Source of the DNA: Kushneria sinocarnis
Lineage (GTDB): Bacteria; Pseudomonadota; Gammaproteobacteria; Pseudomonadales; Halomonadaceae
Assembly: GCF_003633775.1 (NCBI RefSeq)
Contig: NZ_RBIN01000005.1
Coordinates: 62,001 to 126,000, forward strand
Length of the DNA: 64,000 bases
Reading direction: 5' to 3'
Shown: positions 47,311-59,544 of the stretch, piece by piece
Layout of the letters: the number at the start of each line of letters is the position of its first letter
Position numbering within the stretch: the stretch's first letter is position 1
Position numbers and translations under genes: made by a program
Notes under the pieces: model-generated
Database searches by the model: none
Told to the model about the DNA's origin: nothing
What the model saw: the letters and a program-made list of their open reading frames with translations, nothing else

Positions 47311-47326
47311 TGCACGCACCGTGCCA
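47311..47326 (-). promoter_or_regulatory. Sigma-54 promoter of glnA
   Basis: Minus-strand TGGCACGGTGCGTGCA matches the RpoN consensus with one mismatch in the -12 box, with correct GG/GC spacing. The predicted transcript starts near 47300, about 100 bases before the glnA ATG. Confidence 0.78.
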
Positions 47327-47447
47327 ATCCCCTGTCGCCCTCTGCGCTGATAAAAATATCATCATGATTTGGAAATGAAATTTCACGCTTCCCGGCTTTC
47401 TCCAGACACACTTCCAGCCGCCGACGGAGTACAGCAGCCCCGGACAC

Positions 47448-47494
47448 TGCACCTTCCTGATGCACCTTATGGGTGCATGCACCAAATCAGTTCA
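47448..47494. promoter_or_regulatory. Tandem NtrC-type enhancer sites upstream of glnA
   Basis: TGCACCTTATGGGTGCA (47461-47477) is a perfect match to TGCACC-N5-GGTGCA. TGCACCTTCCTGATGCA (47448-47464) differs at one base and overlaps it by 4 bases. A third, weaker site begins at 47478 with TGCACC. They lie about 150-195 bases upstream of the predicted glnA start. Confidence 0.75.
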
Positions 47495-47585
47495 ATAACG
47501 TCATCTGCGGCGCTGCCAGCCACCGGATTTGCCGACTTCTTGCCTGCAAGGCATGGGGCAGCTATTCGTCACGCCCGTGAATCGC

Positions 47586-47591
47586 TACAAT
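47586..47591 (+). promoter_or_regulatory. Possible -10 element of typA
   Basis: TACAAT lies 86 bases before the typA ATG, with a weak TATTCG 17 bases further up as a possible -35. Confidence 0.3.
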
Positions 47592-47676
47592 GCGCGCAAA
47601 TTTCCACACGTCATCCCTCCGACAGGCTTCGTCGGACAGGAGTGAACGCGTGTCTTCCACTTTCGGGTGATCATCC

Positions 47677-49509
<1,833 letters not shown>

Positions 49510-49571
49510 GCGCTGGCTGCGGCCCGGTACCTCGGTACCGGGCATGCGCGCGGTCTTTCGGGGTAACAACG

Positions 49572-49603
49572 AAAACGCCGCCGGTTTTCCCGGCGGCGTT
49601 TTT
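49572..49603 (+). terminator. Rho-independent terminator after typA
   Basis: ACGCCGCCGG and CCGGCGGCGT form a 10-bp stem with a TTTTC loop, followed by a T-run, 65 bases past the typA stop. Confidence 0.85.
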
Positions 49604-49646
49604 CATCTCGGGCGCTCCGGCCCTGACGGCCGGAGTCGCGAACTGT

Positions 49647-49859
49647 TCAGGCAGCGTGCGGTTGCGGATGCTGCTCCGGTTCGACCTTCAGGCGCAGCTG
49701 ACCGGCCTCGCTGGTAGCCGGAACCTGGACTGCCCGACTCTGGACGGTCTGACGCTGCAGTTCCTCGCGATCGGACGCCCGACCGGAAGCCACCATGGCG
49801 CCAAACACGAACAGCATGAGCAGTGCGTAGGCGGTACCACCAATCATCAACAGTGTCAT
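49647..49859 (-). CDS. Small membrane protein of unknown function (70 aa)
   Basis: The protein has one strong hydrophobic segment at the N-terminus (LLMIGGTAYALLMLFVFGAMVASG, about residues 3-26). A charged cytoplasmic or periplasmic tail follows (RASDREELQRQTVQSRAVQVP, ending EPEQHPQPHAA). I do not recognise a family. It is supported by a very strong ribosome site (AGGAGAAAGGA) and gene-like codon use. It stands alone between the typA terminator and a 417-base gap. Confidence 0.65.
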   Translation of the reverse strand: MTLLMIGGTAYALLMLFVFGAMVASGRASDREELQRQTVQSRAVQVPATSEAGQLRLKVEPEQHPQPHAA

Positions 49860-50276
49860 GTCCTTTCTCCTGGATCCATATCGCTCAAATGGCGATATCG
49901 CTGGGCGGGACTGATCGCAGGTTCACTCCCTGACACATCGCTGCACCCCTGCAGCTCCTGCACATCGCGTCAATCGACGCTGCCCGTTGGTTAACTTCAT
50001 GTAAGGCTCTTGTTCGGCTATCGGCAGGTGCGACGACTTCTGAAGTCATCTTTCCTATCCCTGCCATCCTGCCTTCGGCCCCTGCATGAGTGTCATGATG
50101 TCAGAAGCATGACAACATGCACTGCTACCTTAGTCGTCCTGTAACAGAAAGTATATACCCTGAAGTATGATCGTGTTCATACAAAGGCACTATTACCACG
50201 ACTTTTAAAGAACAGCGTTTTCTTATGCAGGGCCAGGCAAACCGCCTTCTCCAGGGACTCATACCCGGGTGATCCG
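49860..50276. other. 417-bp gap between the small membrane protein gene and ligB
   Basis: No convincing gene. The part from about 50100 to 50230 is AT-rich, with several possible promoter-like hexamers but none clear. A 7-bp inverted repeat ATATCGC/GCGATAT (49878-49898) sits 19 bases upstream of the small membrane protein start and may be an operator for it. Confidence 0.5.
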
Positions 50277-52001
<1,725 letters not shown>

Positions 52002-52125
52002 TTATCAGCAAACACTGTTAAAGGACTATCGGCCCGACGGACGCTCGCTTGAGCACGGCTTCTCATCACGATCGAAAGTCAGCTGCTAGACTTGAGGAAA
52101 CGCCCGAGATCACGGTGAAAACGGC

Positions 52126-52443
52126 ATGAACGACTCGAGTGAAGCACGCGAGATCAAATGGGAGGCCCCCGGGCATGAAGGGGTCCGGGAGCACTACAAT
52201 GATCTCTGGTTCCTCAAGCAGAAACCCCAGGCGGGCAGTATCATCACCGCCCGCTACGCTGGCGCCAGCGTCCGTCTGGAAGTGCTCGAACGACCGGAGG
52301 CGGACACCTCCATCGCTCGGGTGATCGGCATTCGCCCGGACGATGACACCCCGCGTGACCATCACAAGGGGCTGGCCGTCGGTGAGCGCGTCAGGGTGCC
52401 CGACAGCCATCGGGCCTTCGTCCGTTATAGCGAAGACGACTGA
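52126..52443 (+). CDS. Small hypothetical protein (105 aa)
   Basis: I do not recognise a family. The soluble, acidic protein reads EIKWEAPGHEGVREHYNDLWFLKQKPQAGSI and continues with a compact beta-like part (ITARYAGASVRLEVLERPE, ARVIGIRPDD, GLAVGERVRVPDSHRAFVRY). It has the feel of a small beta-barrel. There is no signal peptide or membrane segment. It lies between divergent ligB and the peroxiredoxin gene; a promoter-like palindrome follows its stop, so it is probably transcribed alone. Confidence 0.65.
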   Translation: MNDSSEAREIKWEAPGHEGVREHYNDLWFLKQKPQAGSIITARYAGASVRLEVLERPEADTSIARVIGIRPDDDTPRDHHKGLAVGERVRVPDSHRAFVRYSEDD

Positions 52444-52547
52444 AGAAGACGGTTTTTATACCCGGATCACAAGACCCTTATTCAAACTTGTTGTTTGGCT
52501 TGCGCGGCCAAAATCGTCACTATCAGGCAAGCAATCAGCTACGGTAT

Positions 52548-52569
52548 CGGTTTCCGATGGCGGAAACCG
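52548..52569. promoter_or_regulatory. Palindrome CGGTTTCCG-ATGG-CGGAAACCG upstream of the peroxiredoxin gene
   Basis: Perfect 9-bp arms with a 4-base spacer, ending 41 bases before the peroxiredoxin start. No T-run follows, so it is more likely an operator or mRNA leader hairpin than a terminator. Confidence 0.5.
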
Positions 52570-52610
52570 GATCATTCGATGTTTCTACCCGGATTGACAG
52601 GAGTTTTCGC

Positions 52611-53246
52611 ATGACGCTGCAACTCGGCGATACCGCACCGGACTTCACTCAGGAAAGCACCGAAGGCACCATCCACTTCCACGAGTGGCTGGGCAACAGC
52701 TGGGGCATCCTGTTTTCGCACCCGGCCGATTTCACCCCGGTGTGTACCACCGAGCTGGGCGAGGTTTCCCGCCTCAAGCCGGAGTTCGACAAGCGCAATA
52801 CCAAGGCGATCGGCCTGTCGGTGGATCCGATCGAGGATCACCACGCCTGGAAGGGGGATATCGAGGAGACCCAGGGCTGCGGGCTGAACTTCCCGCTGCT
52901 GGCGGATGCCGATCGCAGTGTCAGCGAGAAGTTCGGCATGATTCACCCCAACGCCAACTCCACCCTGACGGTGCGCTCGGTCTTCATCATCGACCCTGAC
53001 AAGAAGGTCCGGCTGACCCTGACCTACCCCGCCAGTGCCGGTCGCAACTTCCAGGAAATCCTGCGGGCGCTGGACAGCCTGCAGCTGACCGACAACGAGA
53101 AGGTGGCCACGCCGGTCAACTGGAACGACGGCGATGATGTCATCATCGTGCCCTCGCTCTCCGACGAGGATGCGAAGAAGCTCTTCCCGCAGGGCTGGGA
53201 AGCCAAGAAGCCCTATCTGCGCATGACCAGACTGAACAAGCGCTGA
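52611..53246 (+). CDS. 1-Cys peroxiredoxin (Prx6 type)
   Basis: A 211-residue cytoplasmic thiol peroxidase reducing hydrogen peroxide and organic peroxides. Peroxidatic Cys45 is in HPADFTPVCTTELGEV, with the catalytic Thr three residues before it. The long C-terminal domain (about 160-211: PVNWNDGDDVIIVPSLSDEDAKKLFPQGWEAKKPYLRMT) marks the Prx6/1-Cys class, and no resolving Cys is in the usual place. The start MTLQLGDTAPDF has AGGAG; an upstream in-frame extension is rejected. It is preceded by a strong palindrome and followed by a terminator. Confidence 0.93.
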   Translation: MTLQLGDTAPDFTQESTEGTIHFHEWLGNSWGILFSHPADFTPVCTTELGEVSRLKPEFDKRNTKAIGLSVDPIEDHHAWKGDIEETQGCGLNFPLLADADRSVSEKFGMIHPNANSTLTVRSVFIIDPDKKVRLTLTYPASAGRNFQEILRALDSLQLTDNEKVATPVNWNDGDDVIIVPSLSDEDAKKLFPQGWEAKKPYLRMTRLNKR

Positions 53247-53280
53247 GATCACCCTTTCCGGCATGACCGGCGCGTAACGG

Positions 53281-53313
53281 AACGGGCCCGGCACTGAAGT
53301 TGCCGGGCCCGTT
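53281..53313. terminator. Bidirectional terminator between peroxiredoxin and wrbA genes
   Basis: AACGGGCCCGGCA and TGCCGGGCCCGTT make a perfect 13-bp stem with a 7-base loop between convergent genes. T-runs are short. Confidence 0.75.
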
Positions 53314-53336
53314 CTCATTCGTTACCGGAGTCTGGA

Positions 53337-53936
53337 TCAGTCGCTGAGCCTGCTCGCAAAGCCGGCCACATATTCTCCCTGGAAGCGGGCGATCTTCAGC
53401 TCGCGCTCGCTGGGCTGACGCGAGCCATCACCGCCGGCCATGGTCGAGGCGCCATAGGGCGTGCCACCGCTGACCTGCGAGATGTCGAACTGCTCCTGTA
53501 CGCCATAGCCGATCGGCACGATCACCATGCCGTGGTGGGCCAGCGTGGTCCAGCTGGAGGTAATGGTCATCTCTTCGCCGCCCCCGGTACCGGTCGAGGT
53601 AAACACACTGGCGACCTTGCCGCGCAATTTGCCCTGGGCCCATAGCTGTCCGGTCTGATCGAGAAAGGTGCGCATCTGGCCGGCCATGTTGCCGTAGCGG
53701 GTCGGCGTACCGATGATGATGGCGTCATAATCGGCCAGCTCGTCCGGCGAGGCCACCGGGGCGTCCTGCTCCGTCTTGCCGCCGGCCTGCCTGAAGGCCT
53801 GCTCGTCCATGGTTTCCGGCACCCGCTTGACGCTTACCTCACAGCCTTCGACGCTGCGCGCGCCCTCCGCCACGGCCTGCGCCATGGTCTCGATATGCCC
53901 GTACATGGAGTAATACAGCACCAGAATGCGTGTCAT
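53337..53936 (-). CDS. wrbA: NAD(P)H:quinone oxidoreductase, WrbA
   Basis: A 199-residue flavodoxin-like FMN enzyme that reduces quinones by two electrons, usually under oxidative stress. It begins [26 protein letters not shown] with the FMN phosphate loop. It also has [43 protein letters not shown] and [34 protein letters not shown], all typical of WrbA. The longer frame start at 53993 is not used because the true N-terminus aligns at 53936. It converges with the peroxiredoxin gene, another redox-stress gene. Confidence 0.94.
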   Translation of the reverse strand: MTRILVLYYSMYGHIETMAQAVAEGARSVEGCEVSVKRVPETMDEQAFRQAGGKTEQDAPVASPDELADYDAIIIGTPTRYGNMAGQMRTFLDQTGQLWAQGKLRGKVASVFTSTGTGGGEEMTITSSWTTLAHHGMVIVPIGYGVQEQFDISQVSGGTPYGASTMAGGDGSRQPSERELKIARFQGEYVAGFASRLSD

Positions 53937-54164
53937 GAGTCTGCTCCTTCGACCTGATCCGAACCGATGGCTGCCGCCGAACGGCAACCGCACCCGGCCA
54001 GCATAACGGGATGAAGCGTCACGGCCAGTGAATAATATTGCCAGCCGCTTTCGATCCGCTCGAACCCGATCAGCTTAAACCGGCTTGAATCGAATGCCCT
54101 CGCAAACCCTGCTCAGTATTGTCATTCTCGCGGAAGATCTCCTGCCCCCTTTACAAGAGCCGGT

Positions 54165-55319
54165 ATGACCGACCCTTCCCACGACCTGCGCCGACCGCAC
54201 GCCTGGCTGATGGCGCTGCTGCTGCTGTGTTCAGCCGTCCTGCTCGGCTGGTGGCTTTTGCATGCGCAGGCGCCACGGCAGGCCAGCACCCCCGATCCCG
54301 TGCCGGTCGGCGTGGCCGAGGTCATCGAGCGTGCCATCAGCGATCATCTCGAGGGCATGGGCAGCGTTCAGGCCCGTGATGCCCTGTCACTGGCCTCGCT
54401 GGTCACCGAACGTGTGGATGAAGTGTTGTTCGAAAGCGGCGACCGGGTCAGCAAGGGGGACCTGCTGATCGCCCTGGATGACCGTACCGAACGCTTCGAG
54501 CTGCGCGCGGCGCGCGTGGCACTGGAGGAAGCCGAACGGGAGTACGACCGTATCGAGCCACTGGTCGAGCGTGGCTCCATCGCCTCCCAGCGGCTCGATG
54601 AACTGCGCACCCGACGCGAAACGGCAAGGGTCGATGTGGCACGGCTGGAGCAGGCGCTCGATGACCGGGCCATCCGCGCGCCGGTGGACGGCGTCATGGG
54701 GCTGCGTGATGTGTCGCCGGGGCAGCTGGTCACCCCCGGCGAGCAGCTGGCGACCCTGGATCGCATCGACCGGGTCCATGTCGACATCCCGCTGCCGGAA
54801 AGGACCCTGGCAACGCTGGAAACCGGGATGGCGGTCAGCGCGACCTCGATCGCCTGGCCCGGCACCACCTTCTCCGGCCGCATCAGTGCCGTCCGTCCCC
54901 GCCTTGAAGCCGGCACCCGCAGCATCATCGCGCGCGCCCGCTTCGACAACCCCGACGGCCGGCTGCGTCCGGGCATGCTGCTGCACATCACCATCGAAAC
55001 GCCCGCCGAGCGGCAGCTGGTGGTCCCCGAGAGTGCCCTGGTGGGAGAGAACCTGCAGACCTCGCTCTACCGGCTGACCAGCGCCGGGAATGACGCCCTG
55101 CGCGTTGAACGCGTGCCGGTCTCGGTCCATCAGCGCCGCCCCGGCTGGGCCGCCGTGGCCGCCGAGTCGGGCAGCACGCTCGAGCCGGGCGATCGCATCG
55201 TGGTCACGGGCCAGCGTCAGCTCGACAGCGGCCGGCGCGTGACGCTGGATGAGGATGCCGGCAGCGATACCGCCGCGCTGTTTGCCGCCGGCGACGAACC
55301 GATCGGGGCACTGCCATGA
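54165..55319 (+). CDS. RND efflux periplasmic adaptor (membrane fusion protein)
   Basis: A 384-residue protein bridging the RND pump to an outer-membrane channel. An N-terminal signal anchor (AWLMALLLLCSAVLLGWWLL) is followed by the biotinyl-lipoyl half VQARDALSLASLVTERVDEVLFESGDRVSKGDLLIALDD, a short coiled-coil hairpin (about residues 105-160), the second lipoyl half AIRAPVDGVMGLRDVSPGQLVTPGEQL and a beta-barrel with RPRLEAGTRSIIARARFDNPDGRLRPGML. Its stop overlaps the pump start by 4 bases (ATGA). No outer-membrane partner gene is in the window. Confidence 0.9.
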   Translation: MTDPSHDLRRPHAWLMALLLLCSAVLLGWWLLHAQAPRQASTPDPVPVGVAEVIERAISDHLEGMGSVQARDALSLASLVTERVDEVLFESGDRVSKGDLLIALDDRTERFELRAARVALEEAEREYDRIEPLVERGSIASQRLDELRTRRETARVDVARLEQALDDRAIRAPVDGVMGLRDVSPGQLVTPGEQLATLDRIDRVHVDIPLPERTLATLETGMAVSATSIAWPGTTFSGRISAVRPRLEAGTRSIIARARFDNPDGRLRPGMLLHITIETPAERQLVVPESALVGENLQTSLYRLTSAGNDALRVERVPVSVHQRRPGWAAVAAESGSTLEPGDRIVVTGQRQLDSGRRVTLDEDAGSDTAALFAAGDEPIGALP

Positions 55320-58300
55320 AGCTGGCCGACCTGGCCGTCCAGCGTCCGGTCGCCACGGCCGTGGCCTCCACGCTGCTGGTCCTGTTCGGGGTGCTCGCCT
55401 TTCTGGAACTGCCGATTCGCGAATACCCCGCCATCGAGGAGCCCGAGGTCACCGTCGAGGTGGGCTATCCGGGCGCCTCGGCCGCGGTGGTGGAGTCGCG
55501 TATCACCCAGCGGGTGGAAGATGCCGTCTCCGGCATCGAGGGGCTCAGGACCATCGAGTCCGAAAGCGAGGATGGCGAGGCCGACATCTCGCTGATCTTT
55601 ACCAGCGAGACCGATCTCGACAGCGCCGCCAACGATGTCCGTGACCGGGTCGGCCGGATCGCCGACAACCTGCCCGACCAGGCCGATCCCCCCGAGATCA
55701 GCAAGGATCAGGGCGGCAGCGACACCCTGATGGTGCTGGCCCTGCAGGCGGAATCGATGAGCGCCATGGCGCTGTCGGACTACGCCGATCGCTACCTGCT
55801 CGACCGCTTTTCAACCATCAGTGGCGTCTCCCGGGTACGCCTGTGGGGCGCGCAGCTGCCGACCATGCGCATCGAGCTCGATCGCCGGGCGATGGCGGCG
55901 CGCAATGTGACTGTCGAGGATGTCGCCGACGCCCTGGCCCGCGAGAACGTGGAGTACCCCGGCGGGCGGATCGAATCCGCCACCCGCGAGTTCAGCGTCC
56001 GCCTGCTGCCGGGCTATGAGCGCAGCCGCGACTTCGAGTCGCTGGTCGTGCGCCGGGGCGATGCCACCGATACGGTCACGCTGAGCGATATTGCCCGGGT
56101 GCGCCTGGGACCGGATACCCTGCGCGAAGCCTTCGAGGCCGATGGCAACCCCATCGTGGCGATTGCCATCAGCCGCCAGAGCACGGCCAACACGCTGGCG
56201 ATCGCCGATGGCGTCTATCGGGTGCTCGACGAGCTGGAAGACGAGCTGCCCGAGGGGCTGTCGATCGGTGTACGCAACGACGACACCCGCTATATTGCCG
56301 CCGCCCTGCACGAGGTCAGCGTGACCCTGGCGATCGCCGTGCTGATGGTCATCGCCGTGATCATCGCCTTTCTCGGCTCGTGGCGGGCGGCACTGGTGGC
56401 CGCCATGGCGATTCCGGTACCGCTGCTGGCCAGCGGCATCGTGCTGCTGTGGCTCGGCTTCAGTCTCAATCTGCTGACCCTGCTGGCGCTGGTGCTGGCG
56501 GTCGGCCTGGTGGTGGATGATGCCATCGTCATGGTGGAGAACATCCAGCGTCATCTGGAGGCCGGCGACACGCCGCTGGTCGCCGCCTGGCAGGGGGCGC
56601 GTCAGGTCGCCTTCGCGATTCTCGCCACCAGCGCGGTACTCAGCGCCGTCTTTCTGCCGATCACCCTGATGAGCGGTCAGACCGGCCGGCTGTTCACCGA
56701 GTTCGCCGTCACCATCGTCGCCACCATTGCCTTCTCCACCTTCGTCTCGCTGACCCTGACCCCCATGCTGGCCTCCTGCCTGCTGCGGCTGCTGCCGGCA
56801 CGGGCCGGGCGCCGCCAGCCGCTCATCGACCGGTGGCTGGGCGCGCTGGAGCGGCGCTACGCAGCGCTACTGCAGCGCCTGCGCGGCCAGCCGCTGCTGG
56901 TCGGCGCCGGCTTCGTGGCCGTCACCCTGACCGCCGTCGCCCTGACCCTGAGCCTGCCCGGCGAGTACGAACCCTATGAGGATCGCGGCAGTCTGCGCCT
57001 TTATACCCGCGCCGAGGAGGGCACCAACTTCGAGGAGATGGTCGCCCGCATGCATGCCATGGGCGAGGAGATGGCCCCGGCCCTGCCCGAGGGCGCGATC
57101 AGCAACATCCTGATGCGCGTCCCCACCCCCGGCAACAGCGAGGGTGCGGTCAACGTCGGCCGCTGGATCATCAGCTTCACCCCCTGGAGCGAGCGCGCTG
57201 TCACCACCCGGGAAGTGGCCGGCGAGCTGCGCCGTCGGCTGGACGACTTTGCCCCGCTGCAGGTCTCGACCTGGCTGCCGGAGGGGCTCTCCTCCAGTCA
57301 TGGGGCGTCGGTCCAGTTCGTGCTCGGCGGGCCCTCCTATGAAACGCTCAAGCGCTGGCAGGAGACCCTGATGCCGTTGTGGGAGCGCTACCCGGGGCTG
57401 GAAGAGCTGCAGAGCGACTATGTCGAGAGCACCCCGCAGCTCGAGGTCCGACTCGATCGCGCCCGCGCCGCCCAGCTGGGAGTGAGTGCCGAAACCGTCG
57501 GCGAGGCGCTGGAAACCTTCTTCGGTGGCCGCACCCTGACCACCTTCGAGCGCGATGGCCAGGCCTATGATGTGCTGCTGCAGGGCCAGCGCAGCGATCG
57601 CCTGACCCCCGAGGCCCTCGGTGAGCTGCGGGTGCGCACGGCCAGTGGCGAACTGGTACGGCTGAACAACCTGGTAGAGCTCCGGGAGGTCGCGGTATCG
57701 CGCACGCTCAACCGCTACAACCGGCTGCGGGCGATCACCTTCTCCGCCAGTGCCGCCGACGGCTACGCCCTCTCCGAGGTGCTCGAGCACATGCGCGAAA
57801 CGGTCGAACGGGAGCTGCCCGACAGCGCGCGGGTCGACTACAAGGGCGCCTCGCAGGACCTGATCGAGGCCGGCCGCGACCTGGCACTGGTGTTCACCAT
57901 CGCCCTGCTGGTGACCTGGCTGGTGCTCGCCGCCCAGTTCGAGAGTCTGCTCAGCCCGCTGGTGGTGATGCTGACCGTGCCACTCGGGCTGATCGGTGCC
58001 GGCACCGGCCTGGTGGTGTTCGGCCAGAGCCTGAGCCTCTATGCCCAGATCGGGCTGCTGATCCTGATCGGGCTGGCCGCCAAGAACGGCATCCTGATCG
58101 TCGAGTTTGCCAACCAGCTGCGCGATCGCGGCCACGCCCTGAGCGACGCCGTGATCGAGGCCTCGCGGGCGCGGCTGCGTCCCATCCTGATGACGTCGGT
58201 CTCGACCATGGCCGGCGCCCTGCCCCTGCTGCTGGCCACCGGTCCGGGGGCCAACAGCCGGCTGGGGCTGGGCGTGACGCTGTTCTTCGGCTGCGCCAGC

Positions 58301-58426
58301 GCCGGCCTGCTGACGCTGGTGGTGGTCCCGCTGGCCTATCAGTGGCTGACCGGCCGCCAGCGCAGCCCCGGCCATCGCGCCCGCCGGCTCCGCCGCGAGC
58401 TCGATGAACGCCACCGCTCGGAGTGA
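55316..58426 (+). CDS. RND multidrug efflux pump, HAE1 family (AcrB/MdtB-like)
   Basis: A 1036-residue inner-membrane proton-drug antiporter. It has the 12-helix RND plan with two large periplasmic loops (about residues 30-330 and 550-860). It begins KLADLAVQRPVATAVASTLLVLFGVLAFLELPIREYP. TM4 has the proton-relay pair Asp-Asp in LVVDDAIVMVENIQRHLE, and TM10 has the relay Lys in GLAAKNGILIVEFANQLR. TM11 contains TSVSTMAGALPLLLATGPGANSR. Substrates cannot be predicted. It is coupled to the adaptor gene, and no regulator is adjacent. Confidence 0.93.
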   Translation: MKLADLAVQRPVATAVASTLLVLFGVLAFLELPIREYPAIEEPEVTVEVGYPGASAAVVESRITQRVEDAVSGIEGLRTIESESEDGEADISLIFTSETDLDSAANDVRDRVGRIADNLPDQADPPEISKDQGGSDTLMVLALQAESMSAMALSDYADRYLLDRFSTISGVSRVRLWGAQLPTMRIELDRRAMAARNVTVEDVADALARENVEYPGGRIESATREFSVRLLPGYERSRDFESLVVRRGDATDTVTLSDIARVRLGPDTLREAFEADGNPIVAIAISRQSTANTLAIADGVYRVLDELEDELPEGLSIGVRNDDTRYIAAALHEVSVTLAIAVLMVIAVIIAFLGSWRAALVAAMAIPVPLLASGIVLLWLGFSLNLLTLLALVLAVGLVVDDAIVMVENIQRHLEAGDTPLVAAWQGARQVAFAILATSAVLSAVFLPITLMSGQTGRLFTEFAVTIVATIAFSTFVSLTLTPMLASCLLRLLPARAGRRQPLIDRWLGALERRYAALLQRLRGQPLLVGAGFVAVTLTAVALTLSLPGEYEPYEDRGSLRLYTRAEEGTNFEEMVARMHAMGEEMAPALPEGAISNILMRVPTPGNSEGAVNVGRWIISFTPWSERAVTTREVAGELRRRLDDFAPLQVSTWLPEGLSSSHGASVQFVLGGPSYETLKRWQETLMPLWERYPGLEELQSDYVESTPQLEVRLDRARAAQLGVSAETVGEALETFFGGRTLTTFERDGQAYDVLLQGQRSDRLTPEALGELRVRTASGELVRLNNLVELREVAVSRTLNRYNRLRAITFSASAADGYALSEVLEHMRETVERELPDSARVDYKGASQDLIEAGRDLALVFTIALLVTWLVLAAQFESLLSPLVVMLTVPLGLIGAGTGLVVFGQSLSLYAQIGLLILIGLAAKNGILIVEFANQLRDRGHALSDAVIEASRARLRPILMTSVSTMAGALPLLLATGPGANSRLGLGVTLFFGCASAGLLTLVVVPLAYQWLTGRQRSPGHRARRLRRELDERHRSE

Positions 58427-58492
58427 CCGGGCCCGGCCTGCCGGGTCGCGGCGTGATGATCGAACGGATGGCGGGCACTGCCGACGCGGTGT

Positions 58493-59488
58493 TCAGCCGC
58501 CCAGGTGCAGCGACGCCTCCAGCGCTGCCAGCGAGACCCGCGCCCCGAAGGCACGGTGATGGCCGGAGCGGATGACCCGCTGCTCGGCCAGCTCGGGGCG
58601 ATTGAAGGCATCGGGCATGAACTCGGTCGGCTCGAGGGCCACCGCCTCGCGCGGCCGGTCGCCGAGCGTATCGCCGGTGAACACGTGGACCGCGCCATAG
58701 GGCTGGGCCAGCACCAGCGCCAGGCCACTGCGCGGCACCTCCAGCCGGGTACGGCAGAAGCCGTCCTCGTCGCGCGCAAGCTCGGTAAAGCAGCGATCCA
58801 GCGTCTGACCCGCCAGCGTCAGGGTGGTGCTCCCGAGGCCCTGCTGCGCGGCATCACCGGCCAGCGGAATCAGACGCTCGTCGGTCACCACCTGCCGGGT
58901 GGCGGGTAGCACCACCCGGACATCATCGACACCGCCGCCGGGCGGCACGAAGTAGGGGTGCCAGCCGCAGCCGAAGGGCGCCGGCCGATCACCGATGTTC
59001 TCGGTGACCAGTGACCACTCCAGCCCGTCTTCATCGAGCGTGAAGGTGCAGTTCAGCCGCAGCGCAAAGGGGTAGCCGGGCAGCGTGGTCTCCCCGATCC
59101 GGGTGGTCAGCGTAATGCGCGCCGCATGCTCGTCGGCGTGCTGCTCCGTCACCTCCCAGTCCATGCCGCGCACCACGCCGTGCATGGCATGTCCTTCCCC
59201 GGCGACGGTCGGCAGCTGATGCTCGTGGTCATCGAAACGGTAGCGCCCCTGATCGATGCGATTGGAGAAGGGCGCCATGATGGCGCTGCGCGCGCCACGC
59301 CCCTCGGCCAGCTCATCGGCGCTGCGGGCGCCATCGATCACCGGCAGGCGCTGACCGTCGGGGCTCACCAGCACCAGCTCGAGCAGCGTGGCGCCGCGCT
59401 CGGCGAGACGCAGCCGCACCCCCTGCTCATCGTGCACTTCGACAACCGGCCACTGCTGCCAGGTGGTGCGATGCATCGTGAATGTCAT
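58493..59488 (-). CDS. Aldose 1-epimerase (galactose mutarotase fold)
   Basis: A 331-residue cytoplasmic or periplasmic enzyme converting alpha and beta anomers of aldoses. Marks: SAIMAPFSNRIDQGRYRFDDHEHQL, GHAMHGVVRGMDWEV (catalytic His and substrate Arg), APFGCGWHPYFVP (second His) and ALEPTEFMPDAFNRPE with the catalytic Glu near the end. There is no signal peptide. The start MTFTMHRTTWQQ at 59488 has AAGGAGCG upstream; the longer frame is not supported. It is last in the L-rhamnose gene block and probably assists entry of the sugar into the pathway, alongside the RhaM mutarotase. Confidence 0.88.
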   Translation of the reverse strand: MTFTMHRTTWQQWPVVEVHDEQGVRLRLAERGATLLELVLVSPDGQRLPVIDGARSADELAEGRGARSAIMAPFSNRIDQGRYRFDDHEHQLPTVAGEGHAMHGVVRGMDWEVTEQHADEHAARITLTTRIGETTLPGYPFALRLNCTFTLDEDGLEWSLVTENIGDRPAPFGCGWHPYFVPPGGGVDDVRVVLPATRQVVTDERLIPLAGDAAQQGLGSTTLTLAGQTLDRCFTELARDEDGFCRTRLEVPRSGLALVLAQPYGAVHVFTGDTLGDRPREAVALEPTEFMPDAFNRPELAEQRVIRSGHHRAFGARVSLAALEASLHLGG

Positions 59489-59544
59489 CGTCGTGCGCTC
59501 CTTGAATCGCCTTTGTATCCGCAGAGCGTAGCCGAACGACCCCG

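Noticed and set aside
52488-52610. N-terminal extension of the peroxiredoxin
   Set aside because: The extra 41 residues run through the upstream palindrome and do not fit the family N-terminus; AGGAG precedes the internal ATG at 52611.
56867-58414. Minus-strand open frame opposite the RND pump
   Set aside because: The product is Gln/Gly/His-rich without motifs and lies fully inside the pump gene.
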